DNA of 64,000 nucleotides from Citrobacter sp. 18056 (GTDB lineage Bacteria; Pseudomonadota; Gammaproteobacteria; Enterobacterales; Enterobacteriaceae): positions 62,001 through 126,000 of the forward strand of contig CACSJR010000012.1 of the NCBI GenBank assembly GCA_902706235.1, in the 5' to 3' direction. The position numbers were made by a program, and so were the translations under genes. Below are positions 41,022 to 52,142 of the stretch, piece by piece. The first letter of the stretch is position 1. Each line of letters begins with the position of its first letter. The notes under the pieces are model-generated. The model saw only the letters and a program-made list of their open reading frames with translations. It was not told the origin of the DNA and did not search any database.

Positions 41022-42266
41022 ATGGCGTCTCCGTTATCCCTGCTTATTGGCTTACGTTTTAGCCGTGGCCGCCGTCGTGGCGGCATGGTGTCGCTGATTT
41101 CCGTCATTTCAACTGTCGGCATTGCGCTGGGCGTGGCGGTATTAATTGTCGGTCTGAGTGCGATGAACGGTTTTGAGCGTGAGCTCAACAACCGCGTACT
41201 GGCGGTGGTGCCGCACGGTGAAATCGAACCGGTTAACCAGCCGTGGAACAACTGGCATGATGCGCTGACCAACGTTGAAAAAGTCAAAGGTATCGCTGCG
41301 GCGGCACCGTATATCAACTTCACCGGCCTGATTGAAAGCGGCAGCAACATGCGCGCCATTCAGATCAAGGGCGTCGACCCACAGCAGGAAAACCAGCTCA
41401 GCGCGCTGCCGAAATACGTGCAGAATAACGCCTGGGCCAATTTCAAAGCGGGCGACCAGCAGATTATTTTGGGCAAAGGCGTGGCCGATGCGCTGAAGGT
41501 TAAACAGGGCGACTGGGTATCTATTATGATCCCGAACGCTGACAAAGAGCACCAGTTGCTGCAGCCTAAGCGCGTGCGTCTGCACGTGAGCGGGATTTTG
41601 CAGCTTAGCGGCCAACTCGACCACAGCTTCGCGATGATCCCGATGCCGGATGCGCAACAGTATCTGGACATGGGCAGCAGCGTGACCGGAATTGCCATCA
41701 AGGTGAACGATGTCTTTAGCGCCAACAAACTGGTGCGCGACGCCGGCGAAGTGACCAACAGCTACGTCTACATCAAGAGCTGGATCGGCACCTACGGCTA
41801 CATGTATCGCGACATCCAGATGATCCGTGCAATCATGTATCTGGCGATGATTCTGGTGATTGGCGTGGCCTGTTTCAATATCGTTTCTACGCTGGTGATG
41901 GCGGTAAAAGACAAGAGCAGCGATATCGCGGTGCTGCGTACGCTGGGCGCCAAAGACGGCTTAATTCGCGCAATTTTCGTCTGGTATGGTCTGCTGGCCG
42001 GCCTGTTAGGCAGCCTGTGCGGCGTGGTGATTGGCGTGCTGTGCGCACTGAATCTGACGGCTATCATCAATGGCATCGAAAAACTTATTGGCCATCAGTT
42101 CCTGTCTGGCGACATCTATTTTATCGACTTCCTGCCATCTGAACTTCACTGGCTGGATGTCTTTTATGTGCTGGTCACGGCACTGCTGCTGAGCCTGCTG
42201 GCGAGCTGGTATCCTGCCCGCCGCGCCAGCCGAATTGATCCTGCAAGAGTGTTAAGTGGCCAGTAA
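41022..42266 (+). CDS. lolE: Lipoprotein-releasing ABC transporter permease LolE
   Basis: LolE is the second membrane subunit and, in E. coli, binds the lipoprotein substrate. The 414-residue product parallels Lol[31 protein letters not shown] with the first helix, a periplasmic domain, and three final helices with [20 protein letters not shown]. It ends DPARVLSGQ. It starts directly after the lolD stop. Confidence 0.96.
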   Translation: MASPLSLLIGLRFSRGRRRGGMVSLISVISTVGIALGVAVLIVGLSAMNGFERELNNRVLAVVPHGEIEPVNQPWNNWHDALTNVEKVKGIAAAAPYINFTGLIESGSNMRAIQIKGVDPQQENQLSALPKYVQNNAWANFKAGDQQIILGKGVADALKVKQGDWVSIMIPNADKEHQLLQPKRVRLHVSGILQLSGQLDHSFAMIPMPDAQQYLDMGSSVTGIAIKVNDVFSANKLVRDAGEVTNSYVYIKSWIGTYGYMYRDIQMIRAIMYLAMILVIGVACFNIVSTLVMAVKDKSSDIAVLRTLGAKDGLIRAIFVWYGLLAGLLGSLCGVVIGVLCALNLTAIINGIEKLIGHQFLSGDIYFIDFLPSELHWLDVFYVLVTALLLSLLASWYPARRASRIDPARVLSGQ

Positions 42267-42322
42267 TTTCGCGTCATGACCCGGCGGGGCGTTGCCGCCC
42301 GGGTCAGTTAAGAGGAATTGCT

Positions 42323-43234
42323 ATGTTCTACGGATTTGACATTGGCGGCAGCAAAATTGCCCTTGGGGTATTCGACGCACAGCGGCGGTTGCAGTGGGAA
42401 AAACGCACTCCGACGCCGCGCGACAGCTATGAATCCTTTCTGCAGGCCGTTTGCGAGCTGGTCGCTGAAGCCGATGAACGCTTTGGCGTAAAAGGCAGTG
42501 TCGGCATCGGTATTCCGGGAATGCCCGAAACCGCTGATGGCACGCTGTACGCGGCCAACGTTCCTGCCGCCAGCGGTCAAAAGCTGCGTCAGGATCTCTC
42601 TGTTCGTCTCGACCGCGATGTGCGTCTCGACAACGACGCCAACTGTTTTGCACTCTCTGAAGCCTGGGACGACGAATTCACGCAATATCCGCTGGTGATG
42701 GGGCTTATTCTCGGCACGGGCGTTGGCGGCGGTTTAGTTCTGAACGGGAAATCGATAACCGGTCACAGTTACATCACCGGCGAGTTCGGCCATATCCGTC
42801 TGCCTGTGGATGCGCTGGATGTCGTGGGGCGCGATTTTCCACTGACCCGCTGCGGCTGCGGCCAGTTGGGGTGTATCGAAAACTATCTCTCAGGCCGCGG
42901 CTTTGCCTGGCTGTATGAGCACTATAATCAGCAGGCGTTAAGCTCACCGGAGATCGTCGCGCAGTGGGAGCAGGGCGAAACCAAAGCCCGTGAACACGTC
43001 GAGCGTTACCTCGATTTGCTTGCCGTGTGTCTGGGAAATATTATGACTATTGTCGATCCTGATTTACTGGTGATCGGCGGTGGATTGTCTAACTTTGCTG
43101 CGATAACAGACGGGCTGGCAGCACGCTTGCCACGCCATCTGTTGCCGGTGGCTCGCGTGCCTCGCATTGAGCGCGCCCGCCACGGCGATGCCGGAGGAAT
43201 GCGCGGTGCCGCATTCCTGCATCTTACGGATTGA
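42323..43234 (+). CDS. nagK: N-acetylglucosamine kinase NagK
   Basis: NagK phosphorylates GlcNAc released during peptidoglycan recycling, complementing NagZ in this window. The 303-residue ROK-family product has the phosphate motif [34 protein letters not shown], the [13 protein letters not shown] loop and the zinc-binding [17 protein letters not shown]. It is followed by cobB after 13 bp. Confidence 0.95.
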   Translation: MFYGFDIGGSKIALGVFDAQRRLQWEKRTPTPRDSYESFLQAVCELVAEADERFGVKGSVGIGIPGMPETADGTLYAANVPAASGQKLRQDLSVRLDRDVRLDNDANCFALSEAWDDEFTQYPLVMGLILGTGVGGGLVLNGKSITGHSYITGEFGHIRLPVDALDVVGRDFPLTRCGCGQLGCIENYLSGRGFAWLYEHYNQQALSSPEIVAQWEQGETKAREHVERYLDLLAVCLGNIMTIVDPDLLVIGGGLSNFAAITDGLAARLPRHLLPVARVPRIERARHGDAGGMRGAAFLHLTD

Positions 43235-43247
43235 TACAGGGGTTATT

Positions 43248-44069
43248 ATGCAGTCGCGTCGCTTCCATCGACTCAGTCGTTTTCGCCTTACTAAACGCCG
43301 CCTGCACGATCGTCTGCGCCAGCGGGTTTTCTTCAGAGACAGAGCGGTGCCGGAAGAGATGGTTAAACCCAGAGTGGTGGTGCTGACCGGGGCGGGGATC
43401 TCTGCCGAATCCGGGATCCGCACGTTCCGTGCAGCAGATGGTCTATGGGAAGAACACCGTGTCGAAGACGTGGCGACGCCGGAAGGTTTTGCCCGTGACC
43501 CGGCGCTGGTGCAGGCGTTTTATAACGCCCGTCGCCAGCAGCTCCAGCAGTCCGAAATTCAGCCGAATGCGGCGCATCTGGCGCTGGCAAAGCTTGAAGA
43601 AGAATTGGGTGACCGCTTCCTGTTGGTGACGCAAAACATCGACAATTTGCATGAGCGGGCAGGGAACAAGCGCATTATTCATATGCACGGCGAATTGCTG
43701 AAAGTGCGCTGTAACTGGAGTGGACAAGTTTTCGAGTGGACGGGTGATGTTACCGTTGACGACAAATGCCACTGCTGCCAGTTCCCGCAGCCGCTGCGTC
43801 CTCACGTGGTATGGTTCGGCGAAATGCCGCTTGGCATGGACGAGATCTACGAAGCGCTGGCGATGGCCGATGAGTTTATCGCTATCGGCACTTCCGGACA
43901 TGTCTACCCGGCTGCCGGTTTCGTGCATGAAGCGAAACTGCAGGGCGCGCACACCGTCGAACTCAATCTCGAACCGAGCCAGGTCGGCAGCGAGTTCGAA
44001 GAGAAACATTATGGGATGGCGAGTGATGTCGTTCCCGAGTATGTGGCGAAGCTACTGAAAGGGCTTTAA
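43248..44069 (+). CDS. cobB: NAD-dependent deacylase CobB (sirtuin)
   Basis: CobB removes acetyl and succinyl groups from lysines, for example in acetyl-CoA synthetase. The 273-residue long form starts [19 protein letters not shown] shorter 236-residue form could start at 43359 ([13 protein letters not shown]). Sirtuin motifs are [25 protein letters not shown], the catalytic His in IHMHGEL, the cysteine cluster [20 protein letters not shown] and [10 protein letters not shown]. The basic N-terminal extension matches the E. coli long isoform. In E. coli ycfZ and ymfA follow; here the next gene is potD. Confidence 0.94.
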   Translation: MQSRRFHRLSRFRLTKRRLHDRLRQRVFFRDRAVPEEMVKPRVVVLTGAGISAESGIRTFRAADGLWEEHRVEDVATPEGFARDPALVQAFYNARRQQLQQSEIQPNAAHLALAKLEEELGDRFLLVTQNIDNLHERAGNKRIIHMHGELLKVRCNWSGQVFEWTGDVTVDDKCHCCQFPQPLRPHVVWFGEMPLGMDEIYEALAMADEFIAIGTSGHVYPAAGFVHEAKLQGAHTVELNLEPSQVGSEFEEKHYGMASDVVPEYVAKLLKGL

Positions 44070-44078
44070 GTTGTGGAA

Positions 44079-44105
44079 AAAAGGCGGAGCATTGCTCCGC
44101 CTTTT
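44079..44105. terminator. Bidirectional terminator of cobB and potABCD
   Basis: AAAAGGCGGAGC and GCTCCGCCTTTT form a 12-bp stem with an ATT loop, between convergent cobB and potD. Confidence 0.9.
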
Positions 44106-44111
44106 CGCATA

Positions 44112-45146
44112 TTACCGGCCTGCTTTCAGCTTCTGGTAATAATCTTCGTAGATACGGCTGGCGTCACCGACGTCGTTCTGCCACTCACCTTTCTTAATGG
44201 TTTCCGCATCCGGATACAGTGATTTGTCGTTGGCGACGTTTGGATCCAGCAGTTTACGCGCCGCCAGGTTTGGCGTCGGGTAGCCGATGGTTTCTGCAAC
44301 CTGTTTGGCGACATCCGGGCGTAGCAGGAAGTTAATCAACTTCAGCGCGCCGTCGACGTTTTTGGCATTTGCAGGAATGGCCAGGCTGTCCATCCAGAAA
44401 ATACCGCCTTCTTTCGGCCATACCACGTCCAGCGGCGTTCCGGCCTGACGAGCCACGTACGCAGAGCCGTTCCACACCATGCCCAGATTCACTTCGCCTT
44501 CCATATACGGGTTCGCCGGGTTATCGGAGTTAAACGCCGCGACGTTAGGCATCAATTTTTGCAGCTCTTTGTACGCCGCCTCAATCTCTTTCGGGTCGGT
44601 GGTGTTGCCGGAATAGCCCAGTTTACGCAGCGCAATCTGGAACACTTCGCGCGCGTCGTCGGTCAGCAGCAGGCTGCCTTTATATTCCGGTTTCCACAGG
44701 TCGGCCCAGCGGGTGACAGTTTTCGGGTCAATCGCGTCGCTGTTCACGCCAATCGCCGTGGCACCCCAGATGTACGGAATCGAATAGTCGTTGTTCGGAT
44801 CAAATGGCTTGTTCAGCATTTCCGGGTCAAGATTGCTGAAATTTGTCAGCTTGCTTTTGTCGATCTTCTGGATCATGCCATCTTTGCGCATTTTGTCGAC
44901 AAAGTAGGTAGAAGGCACCACCAGATCGTACGCGCCGTCTTTATAGGTTTTCAGCTTGGCGTACATGGTTTCATTCGATTCATAGGTCGAATAGATAACC
45001 TTGATCCCGGTTTCTTTGGTGAATTGCTCCAGCAGGCCCGGCGGTACGTATTCGGTCCAGTTATAGAAATAGAGCGTTTTGCTGTCATCGGCGTGCGCCG
45101 CACCCATTCCGAGCACCAGCGCGGCGGCGGCAAGCATTTTTTTCAT
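44112..45146 (-). CDS. potD: Spermidine/putrescine-binding periplasmic protein PotD
   Basis: PotD captures spermidine (and putrescine) for the PotABC importer. The 344-residue precursor has a signal peptide (MKKMLAAAALVLGMGAAHA), then LYFYNWTEYVPPGLLEQFTKETGI, YDLVVPSTYFVDKM and VWNGSAYVARQAG, which line the polyamine pocket in this family. The start overlaps potC by 4 bp. It is four residues shorter than E. coli PotD (348). Confidence 0.95.
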   Translation of the reverse strand: MKKMLAAAALVLGMGAAHADDSKTLYFYNWTEYVPPGLLEQFTKETGIKVIYSTYESNETMYAKLKTYKDGAYDLVVPSTYFVDKMRKDGMIQKIDKSKLTNFSNLDPEMLNKPFDPNNDYSIPYIWGATAIGVNSDAIDPKTVTRWADLWKPEYKGSLLLTDDAREVFQIALRKLGYSGNTTDPKEIEAAYKELQKLMPNVAAFNSDNPANPYMEGEVNLGMVWNGSAYVARQAGTPLDVVWPKEGGIFWMDSLAIPANAKNVDGALKLINFLLRPDVAKQVAETIGYPTPNLAARKLLDPNVANDKSLYPDAETIKKGEWQNDVGDASRIYEDYYQKLKAGR

Positions 45147-45934
45147 TTCGATGTCCTCTGAGATTTCGTTTTATCACGAGCAACGATCTGGCTGGCAACC
45201 ACCATAACCAGAGAAAGTATTAACAGAATGGTCGCCAGCGCATTCACTTCTGGTGAAACGCCGACTTTAACCATCGAGTAAATCTTGAGCGGCAAAATTT
45301 CATAGCCCGGACCGGTGACGAACGAGGAAACCACCACGTCATCCATCGACAGGGTAAAGCTAAGCAGCCATCCGGCAGCGACCGCAGGCATCGCCAGCGG
45401 CAGGATGATTTTACGCAGGATAGTCATTTCGCTGGCGCCCAGATCTTTCGCGGCTTCCAGCATTCGCACGTCAAAGCCTTTCAGGCGAGAGTAAACGGTG
45501 ACCACCACAAACGGCAGGCAGAAAGTGATGTGCGAGAACAACAGCGACCAGAAGCCGAGCTGAATGCCAATCAGCATAAACAGCACCAGCAGCGAGATCG
45601 CCATCACGATATCCGGCGACATCATCACCACAAACAACATGCCGCTGACGAACGGTTTACCGCGAAAACGATAGCGAAACAGTGCCACCGCGGTGAGTGA
45701 GCCAATCAGCGTGGCAAACGTCGCGGAAAATACCGCCATCGTCAGCGAGTGCTGTGCCGCCTGCAACAGACTGTCGTTGTTCATCAGCAGGCTGTACCAC
45801 TGGGTGGTAAAACCCCGCCAGTTAATGCCAAACCGCGAGCTGTTAAAGGAATTCACGATCAAAATAATGATCGGAATATAGAGGTAAGCGTAAATGGCGG
45901 TCATAAAGCCGCCGCGAAGCAGACGACCGATCAT
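45143..45934 (-). CDS. potC: Spermidine/putrescine ABC permease PotC
   Basis: PotC is one of two inner-membrane subunits of the polyamine importer. The 263-residue product has six predicted helices and the ABC-permease EAA loop EAAKDLGASEMTILRKIILPL, which contacts PotA. ATGA overlaps with potB upstream and potD downstream show a coupled operon potABCD. Confidence 0.95.
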   Translation of the reverse strand: MIGRLLRGGFMTAIYAYLYIPIIILIVNSFNSSRFGINWRGFTTQWYSLLMNNDSLLQAAQHSLTMAVFSATFATLIGSLTAVALFRYRFRGKPFVSGMLFVVMMSPDIVMAISLLVLFMLIGIQLGFWSLLFSHITFCLPFVVVTVYSRLKGFDVRMLEAAKDLGASEMTILRKIILPLAMPAVAAGWLLSFTLSMDDVVVSSFVTGPGYEILPLKIYSMVKVGVSPEVNALATILLILSLVMVVASQIVARDKTKSQRTSK

Positions 45935-46788
45935 TCGAGTTCCACCGTTTTATTCAGCAACCGCGCAGCGCGCCAGTAAACCACCAGCATCAGGCCCATC
46001 ACCAGCGTCAGCGTAATGCTGGTGGCCGCGCCGAAAGGCCAGTCGCGAATATTCAGGAATTGGCTTTTAATGACGTTGCCGATAAGCAGGTTCTTCGCGC
46101 CGCCCATCAGGTCGGAGACGTAAAACAGCCCCATTGCGGGCAGCATCACCAACAGACAGCCGGCAATAATGCCCGGCATGGTCAACGGCATGATGATGCG
46201 AATAAAGGTCTGGAACTTATTGGCACCTAAATCGCGGGCCGCTTCCAGCAGCGGTTTGTCGAGTTTCTCAATGCTGGAATAGAGCGGCATGACCATAAAC
46301 GGCAGCAAAATGTAGACCAGGCCGATGATCACCGCGCTGGGCGTGTACATGATGCGAATCGGCGTATCAATCACCCCGGTCCACAGCAGGAACGCATTCA
46401 GATAGCCTTTGGTACTGAGGAAAATTTTCAGGCCGTAGATGCGAATCAGTGAGTTGGTCCAGAACGGCACAATCAGTAGAAACAGCAGCAGAGGGCGGAC
46501 TTTTTCCGGCAGGCGCGCCAGGAACCAGGCGAACGGATAGCCGAGGATCAGACACGCCAGCGTGGCCAGCAGCGCCATATTCAGCGAGTGCAGTAAAACA
46601 TCAAAATAGAGTGGGTCGAGTAGACGCGCGTAGTTATCCAGCGAAAAGACCATTTTGACGAAACTGGCATCGTCGCGGGTCAGGAAGCTGGTACCGATGA
46701 TCATCAGGTTGGGCAGAAAGACAAATACCACCAGCCAACCGACGATGGTGGCGATAACCACCTTCTGGAATTTACTGGTGTTCTTCAT
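45931..46788 (-). CDS. potB: Spermidine/putrescine ABC permease PotB
   Basis: PotB pairs with PotC in the membrane. From the ATG at 46788 the product has 285 residues, begins [20 protein letters not shown] and carries the EAA loop [21 protein letters not shown]. The 46788 start is chosen by homology; a longer open frame upstream runs through potA in another frame and is spurious. The start overlaps the 3' end of potA by 17 bp. Confidence 0.94.
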   Translation of the reverse strand: MKNTSKFQKVVIATIVGWLVVFVFLPNLMIIGTSFLTRDDASFVKMVFSLDNYARLLDPLYFDVLLHSLNMALLATLACLILGYPFAWFLARLPEKVRPLLLFLLIVPFWTNSLIRIYGLKIFLSTKGYLNAFLLWTGVIDTPIRIMYTPSAVIIGLVYILLPFMVMPLYSSIEKLDKPLLEAARDLGANKFQTFIRIIMPLTMPGIIAGCLLVMLPAMGLFYVSDLMGGAKNLLIGNVIKSQFLNIRDWPFGAATSITLTLVMGLMLVVYWRAARLLNKTVELE

Positions 46789-47908
46789 CAGCCAGCACCA
46801 CCTCCCAGCTTTCGACCCAATTGATGGCCATTTTTTGATCCAGAGAATGGTCGAAGTCCGGGTCATCTTCATTGAAGAATTCGCTGACCATGACCATTTT
46901 CCCGTTTTCCAGCTCAACCACGGATTCGAGGGTCATGCCCTTGTAGTTGCGCTCGCGTACGTAGCCAATCAAGCCTTCGATGTCGTTATCGTGATTAATT
47001 TCATCGACGCGCAAATCTTCCGGACGCAGCAGCACATTAAGCTTCTGGCCTTTTTCTACAGCGAAGTTGACGTAGATATTACACTCGCGGCCTTCAACGT
47101 TGGCGCGCACGCGTTGTTCATCCAGACGTGCAATCACCGTGGCGTTGAACATATTGATTTCACCAATGAATCCGGCGACGAACAGGTTCTTAGGCTCTTC
47201 ATAAATTTCACGCGGCGTGCCGTCTTGCTCGATTTTGCCATCACGCATCACCACGATACGGTCAGACATGGTCAGGGCTTCTTCCTGATCGTGGGTGACG
47301 AACACAAAGGTGATGCCGAGCTTGCGCTGCAGAGCCTTCAGTTCGTTCTGCATCTGCTTACGCAGTTTGTAATCGAGCGCAGAAAGGGATTCGTCCAGTA
47401 ATAATAGACGTGGTTTATTGACCACTGCGCGGGCGATAGCCACACGCTGCTGCTGTCCACCGGACAGCTGATGCGGTTTACGCTGAGCAAACTCTTCGAG
47501 CTGCACCATGCGCAGGGCATCGGTGACGCGGGGCGTTATCTCGTCGGCAGGCGTTTTTTGCATTCGCAGACCGAAGGCCACGTTCTCGAACACGGTCATA
47601 TGTGGGAACAGTGCGTAGCTTTGAAAGACGGTATTAACGTGGCGGTTTTCCGCCGGGACATCGGTGATGTCGGTATCTTCAAGATGAATGCGGCCGTGGT
47701 CGACATTTTCGAGCCCGGCAATCAGGCGTAAAACCGTGGTTTTACCACAGCCGGAGGGGCCTAGCAGCGTAAGGAATTCACCATTATTGATGGTGAGATT
47801 GAGATCTGAAATGACTGTTTTACCATCAAAGCCTTTGCGAATCCCCGCCAGATGCACCAGCGGTGAAAGCGAACGCGATTGTGTATTCAATTTTTTACTC
47901 TGTCCCAT
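46772..47908 (-). CDS. potA: Spermidine/putrescine importer ATPase PotA
   Basis: PotA drives polyamine import. The 378-residue product has Walker [19 protein letters not shown], signature [18 protein letters not shown], Walker [13 protein letters not shown] and switch [18 protein letters not shown]-terminal TOBE-type regulatory domain ([23 protein letters not shown]) follows, where spermidine is thought to inhibit the transporter. It is the first gene of potABCD and is divergent from pepT. Confidence 0.96.
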   Translation of the reverse strand: MGQSKKLNTQSRSLSPLVHLAGIRKGFDGKTVISDLNLTINNGEFLTLLGPSGCGKTTVLRLIAGLENVDHGRIHLEDTDITDVPAENRHVNTVFQSYALFPHMTVFENVAFGLRMQKTPADEITPRVTDALRMVQLEEFAQRKPHQLSGGQQQRVAIARAVVNKPRLLLLDESLSALDYKLRKQMQNELKALQRKLGITFVFVTHDQEEALTMSDRIVVMRDGKIEQDGTPREIYEEPKNLFVAGFIGEINMFNATVIARLDEQRVRANVEGRECNIYVNFAVEKGQKLNVLLRPEDLRVDEINHDNDIEGLIGYVRERNYKGMTLESVVELENGKMVMVSEFFNEDDPDFDHSLDQKMAINWVESWEVVLADEEHQ

Positions 47909-48163
47909 GTAAACGCAGCGAATGATTCCCGCTACGGGGTGTGTGGTTAACCACCTTTAAAGGTCTGACACATAATTAAGGGCTGGCATTCTACGGCAAT
48001 CCCCTGAAATCGCCAATCATTCTGCCTCCTTGTTGACTACCTTTATACAATTCGCACAGGTGATTGAAAAAAAATCTCAATTGCCGGGCCAAAAGTGACC
48101 TGACGCAATATTTAGGGATCGGTGCTTACTGATAATGTTGACACGAAAAATGAGGGCGACGAC
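47909..48163. other. potA-pepT divergent spacer
   Basis: This spacer holds the promoters of potA and pepT. pepT is FNR-activated in Salmonella, and an imperfect TTGA...TCAA dyad lies at about 48064-48083, but its spacing does not fit the FNR consensus. No other motif is clear. Confidence 0.4.
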
Positions 48164-49387
48164 ATGGATAAATTACTTGAGCGGTTTTTGCAGTACGTTT
48201 CGCTGGATACGCAGTCGAAGCCTGGTGTGCGACAGGTGCCGAGTACCGAAGGGCAGTGGAAATTGTTACGCCTGCTCAAAACGCAGCTCGAAGAACTGGG
48301 GCTGGTTGACGTCACGCTGAGTGAGAAGGGCACGGTGATGGCCACGCTGCCTGCTAACGTTGAGGGTGATATTCCGGTCATTGGTTTTATTTCTCACGTC
48401 GATACCTCACCCGATTTTAGCGGTAAAAACGTCAATGCGCAGATTGTCGAAAACTATCGCGGTGGCGATATCGCGCTCGGTATCGGCGATGAAGTGCTGT
48501 CCCCGGTGATGTTCCCGGTGCTGCATCAACTGCTCGGCCAGACGTTAATCACCACCGACGGCAAAACACTGCTCGGCGCAGATGACAAAGCCGGCGTAGC
48601 GGAAATCATGACCGCGCTGGCGTTGATGAAGGCCAATAACGTGCCGCACGGCGAAATCCGCGTAGCCTTCACGCCGGATGAAGAAGTGGGCAAGGGCGCC
48701 AAACATTTTGACGTTGAGGCGTTCGGGGCGCAATGGGCGTATACCGTTGACGGCGGTGGCGTGGGTGAACTGGAGTACGAGAACTTCAACGCCGCGTCGG
48801 TGACCATCAAAATCGTGGGCAACAACGTCCATCCGGGCAGTGCCAAAGGCGTGATGGTCAATGCACTGTCGCTGGCTTCGCGCATTCATGCTGAAGTGCC
48901 CGCCGACGAAAGCCCTGAGCAGACGGAAGGCTATGAAGGTTTCTTCCACCTGACCAGTATCAAAGGCACCGTCGACAGCGCGCAGATGCACTACATCATT
49001 CGCGATTTCGACCGTAAACAGTTCGAAGCGCGGAAGCGCAAAATGATGGAAATAGCGAAAAAGGTCGGCAAAGGGTTGCACCCGGATTGCTACATCGAGC
49101 TCATCATCGAAGACAGTTATTACAACATGCGTGAAAAGGTGATGGAGCATCCGCACATTATCGAGGTCGCGCAGCAGGCGATGCGTGATTGCGATATCGA
49201 ACCGCTGATGAAACCGATTCGCGGCGGCACCGATGGCTCGCAGCTTTCGTTTATGGGATTACCGTGTCCTAACATCTTTACCGGCGGCTATAACTACCAC
49301 GGCAAGCACGAGTTCGCGACGCTGGAAGGAATGGAAAAAGCGGTAAGAGTGATTGTGCGGATTGCGGAGCTGACCGCTAAACGGTAG
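48164..49387 (+). CDS. pepT: Tripeptide aminopeptidase PepT
   Basis: PepT removes the N-terminal residue from tripeptides and is a dizinc M20 peptidase. From the ATG at 48164 the product has 407 residues and begins [18 protein letters not shown]. The metal and catalytic motifs are [38 protein letters not shown] and [12 protein letters not shown], with the last metal-ligand His in NYHGKHEF. The upstream in-frame start at 48122 is rejected because relatives lack the extra residues. A GC-rich hairpin follows. Confidence 0.94.
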   Translation: MDKLLERFLQYVSLDTQSKPGVRQVPSTEGQWKLLRLLKTQLEELGLVDVTLSEKGTVMATLPANVEGDIPVIGFISHVDTSPDFSGKNVNAQIVENYRGGDIALGIGDEVLSPVMFPVLHQLLGQTLITTDGKTLLGADDKAGVAEIMTALALMKANNVPHGEIRVAFTPDEEVGKGAKHFDVEAFGAQWAYTVDGGGVGELEYENFNAASVTIKIVGNNVHPGSAKGVMVNALSLASRIHAEVPADESPEQTEGYEGFFHLTSIKGTVDSAQMHYIIRDFDRKQFEARKRKMMEIAKKVGKGLHPDCYIELIIEDSYYNMREKVMEHPHIIEVAQQAMRDCDIEPLMKPIRGGTDGSQLSFMGLPCPNIFTGGYNYHGKHEFATLEGMEKAVRVIVRIAELTAKR

Positions 49388-49407
49388 TCGGGATTTACCA
49401 GATAATT

Positions 49408-49432
49408 GCCCGGCGCCGCTGCGCCGCCGGGC
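49408..49432. terminator. GC-rich hairpin between pepT and roxA
   Basis: GCCCGGCG and CGCCGGGC arms flank a CGCTGCGC core, resembling a REP unit. It lies between the convergent pepT and roxA. There is no T-tract, so it is more an mRNA-end structure than a classic terminator. Confidence 0.6.
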
Positions 49433-49441
49433 GAATGGCTA

Positions 49442-50563
49442 TCAGTCCTCGAAGAACCAATAACCGCAGTTAACCAACGCTGACAGCATCGCCAGGAAAG
49501 AGGGATCTTCCAGCGCATCGCCAAAGTGTTCCGCGTTCAGCTCAATATGACTCGCCAGCGCTTCCAGTGCCGGGCGGTGCGGCGAATCAATTTTCTCACC
49601 GTTCACATACACTTCACCGTCAATGCGCAGCACGCGCAGACCACCCAGACGAACCAGTTTGTCGCCCTGTTGCAGCGCGTCGTAGATTTCATCGGCCTGA
49701 TACGGCGGCTCCGGCGGAGAAACGTCGAGTTCGTGACGCGTCTGGCTGATGAACTCGCCAAACCACTGGGTAAAGTGTTCCGGCTGGCTTATCATCTCGA
49801 GCATCATTGCACGCAGCTTATCGAGTTCCTGCGGAACGATATCCGCCGGATGTTCACGCGCAGGCACATCCGGGTCGGTATAACGGTGCGTCCCCAGTTC
49901 ACGCTGTAACACGTAATCAGCGAAACCGCTGATCAGCTCCTTGCCGCTTGGCGCACGGAAACCGACCGAATAGTTCAGCGAGTTTTCCAGCGAATAGCCT
50001 TCGTGCGGGAAACCTGGCGGAATATAGAGAATGTCGCCCGGCTCCATTTCTTCATCGATAATCGCATCGAACGGGGAGACCTGTAGCAGGTCCGGGTGCG
50101 GGCAGTGCTGCTTCATCGGCACTTTGTCACCCACGCGCCAGCGACGGCGACCGGTGCCCTGAATGATAAAGACATCGTACTGATCCAGATGCGGGCCAAC
50201 GCCGCCGCCGGGCACGGAGAACGAAATCATCAGGTCGTCAATGCGCCAGTCGGGCAGGGCGCGGAATGGGCGCATTAGCGCCGCGGTCGGTTCATGCCAG
50301 TGGTTTACCGCCTGCACCAGCAGCGACCAGTTGTTTTCACTCAGGTGATCGTAGCTCTGGAAGGGGCCGTGGCTGACCTGCCATTTGCCTTCATGGTGGC
50401 TGACGAGGCGGCTGTCCACTTCGTCTTCCATGGCGAGGCCCGCCAGTTCGTCAGGGGAAATTGGGTCGACAAAGTCGGTAAAGCCGCGCTTCAACACGAC
50501 CGGGCGTTTTTGCCAGTAGCGTTCGATAAAGTCGGGCCAGTTGAGCGATAACTGATAATCCAT
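49442..50563 (-). CDS. roxA: Ribosomal protein L16 arginine hydroxylase RoxA
   Basis: RoxA is a JmjC-type 2-oxoglutarate/Fe(II) oxygenase that hydroxylates an arginine of ribosomal protein L16. The 373-residue product has the iron ligands HLDQYDVF (HxD) and the distal His in PPGFPHEGYSLENS, with IIQGTGRRRWRVGDKV as the cupin core. A C-terminal winged-helix/dimerisation part follows. It matches E. coli YcfD in length and lies between pepT and phoQ. Confidence 0.95.
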   Translation of the reverse strand: MDYQLSLNWPDFIERYWQKRPVVLKRGFTDFVDPISPDELAGLAMEDEVDSRLVSHHEGKWQVSHGPFQSYDHLSENNWSLLVQAVNHWHEPTAALMRPFRALPDWRIDDLMISFSVPGGGVGPHLDQYDVFIIQGTGRRRWRVGDKVPMKQHCPHPDLLQVSPFDAIIDEEMEPGDILYIPPGFPHEGYSLENSLNYSVGFRAPSGKELISGFADYVLQRELGTHRYTDPDVPAREHPADIVPQELDKLRAMMLEMISQPEHFTQWFGEFISQTRHELDVSPPEPPYQADEIYDALQQGDKLVRLGGLRVLRIDGEVYVNGEKIDSPHRPALEALASHIELNAEHFGDALEDPSFLAMLSALVNCGYWFFED

Positions 50564-50678
50564 AATATTTTATTCCACAGGCAGGCTTCTGTTGGGAGTT
50601 TGACTCTACTTCGTTCGAGTTGCATGAAGTATAACGGATGCCACTGCCCGACGATGCAGGCGGCGGTAAAAAAAAGAC

Positions 50679-52142
50679 TCAGGCCTCTTTGCTTTCCGGA
50701 TGCTGGCGGCAGAAAATCACTTCCATTTTTGCGCCACCGAGCGGGCTGTCACCGGGCAGAATTTTTCCTTCATACTGATCAACAATTTCACGTGCCACGG
50801 AAAGCCCGACGCCCTGGCCTGGACGCAGCGTATCCGCGCGTTGACCGCGGTCGAACACCAGATCGCGTTTGCTTTGCGGAATACCTGGCCCGTCATCTTC
50901 TACGAAAATATGCAGATGATCGTCCGTCTGGCGGGCCGACACCTCCACGAACTCCAGACAGTACTTACAGGCGTTATCCAGCACATTGCCTAATACTTCC
51001 ATAAAGTCGTTTTGCTCGCCGACGAAGCTGATTTCCGGCGAGATATCGAGAGTGATGTTCACGCCTTTACGCTGATACACCTTGTTTAGCGCTGACGTCA
51101 GATTATCCAGCAGCGGCGCCACCGCGTGCAGCTCACGGCTGAGTAACATGCTGCCCGTGCGCATACTGGCGCGATGCAGGTAATAGCCAATCTGCTGCGA
51201 GATACGGCTGATTTGTTCCAGCATCACTGGTTCGGCGTCTTCCACGCTGAGTTTGTTACCGCGCAGGGAACGCAGGGTACTTTGCAGCACCGCCAGCGGT
51301 GTTTTCAGGCTGTGCGTGAGGTCGGTCAGCGTGGTGCGGTATTTGTCGTAGCGGTCGCGCTCGCTTTTCAGCAGGCGGTTAAGGTTTTGCACCAGGCTTG
51401 TGAGTTCGCGGGTGGTTTCCGGGTTCAGCGTCTCGCGGTGGTGCTCTTCCAGTTCACGCACCTCTTTCGCCAGCGATTCTATCGGCCGCAAACTCCACCA
51501 CGCAGCGACCCACAACAGCGGAATAACCAACAGCAAATTCGCCGCCAGCACATAGATAAACCAGCTCCACACCATATACGAGCGTTTCAGCTCAATGGGA
51601 ATGGTGTCGACAACTACGATGGTCATCTGCGGTAAATGGGACGTTGCGGGATAGATATTGACGGCGACCGAGTGGGTCATTTCGGAATCGTCATCCTGCT
51701 GGCGAATCTCGTTGAGCTGCTGCATCACCGCATGATCGTTACGCAGCAGCATGCTTGATGAGCCAACGTCGGCTTCGATTTCATGGAAACCGTTGGTCTT
51801 CAGCCATTCCGGGCGAATCCGGTCCACCAGCCATGGGACGTCGCGCTGCATCCACATCAGCTTGCCGTGCTTGTCGTAAATCAACGCCATCGTCGGGCTT
51901 TGCAGGTTGAGGTTTTCGGGGATCTCAACGTTGACTTTATTATTTTCATAACGCGCCAGGGTGTAGAACAGGTTGCTTTCACCGCGTAGCAAACGGAAGG
52001 TGGTTTTATCGAAGCTGACGCTATAGCCGACCAGCGCGACCATGCCGTACGCCAGCGATAGCACCAGAACTACCCCTGCGGTTGCGAGCAAAAAGCGGAC
52101 GCGCAGGGAGAGGGGTAAAATATGCCTGAGCACTTTTTTCAT
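50679..52142 (-). CDS. phoQ: Sensor histidine kinase PhoQ
   Basis: PhoQ senses low Mg2+, acid pH and cationic peptides and controls PhoP. The 487-residue product (E. coli 486) has two membrane helices (about residues 17-38 and 194-214), a periplasmic PAS-like domain with the acidic patch [11 protein letters not shown], a HAMP segment and the phospho-acceptor His in [14 protein letters not shown]. The ATPase domain has LDNACKYC and [22 protein letters not shown]. Its start overlaps the phoP stop by ATGA. Confidence 0.96.
   Translation of the reverse strand: MKKVLRHILPLSLRVRFLLATAGVVLVLSLAYGMVALVGYSVSFDKTTFRLLRGESNLFYTLARYENNKVNVEIPENLNLQSPTMALIYDKHGKLMWMQRDVPWLVDRIRPEWLKTNGFHEIEADVGSSSMLLRNDHAVMQQLNEIRQQDDDSEMTHSVAVNIYPATSHLPQMTIVVVDTIPIELKRSYMVWSWFIYVLAANLLLVIPLLWVAAWWSLRPIESLAKEVRELEEHHRETLNPETTRELTSLVQNLNRLLKSERDRYDKYRTTLTDLTHSLKTPLAVLQSTLRSLRGNKLSVEDAEPVMLEQISRISQQIGYYLHRASMRTGSMLLSRELHAVAPLLDNLTSALNKVYQRKGVNITLDISPEISFVGEQNDFMEVLGNVLDNACKYCLEFVEVSARQTDDHLHIFVEDDGPGIPQSKRDLVFDRGQRADTLRPGQGVGLSVAREIVDQYEGKILPGDSPLGGAKMEVIFCRQHPESKEA

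Noticed and set aside
48060-48090. FNR box upstream of pepT
   Set aside because: The dyad TTGA...TCAA has the wrong spacing for TTGAT-N4-ATCAA, so it is not called as a site.
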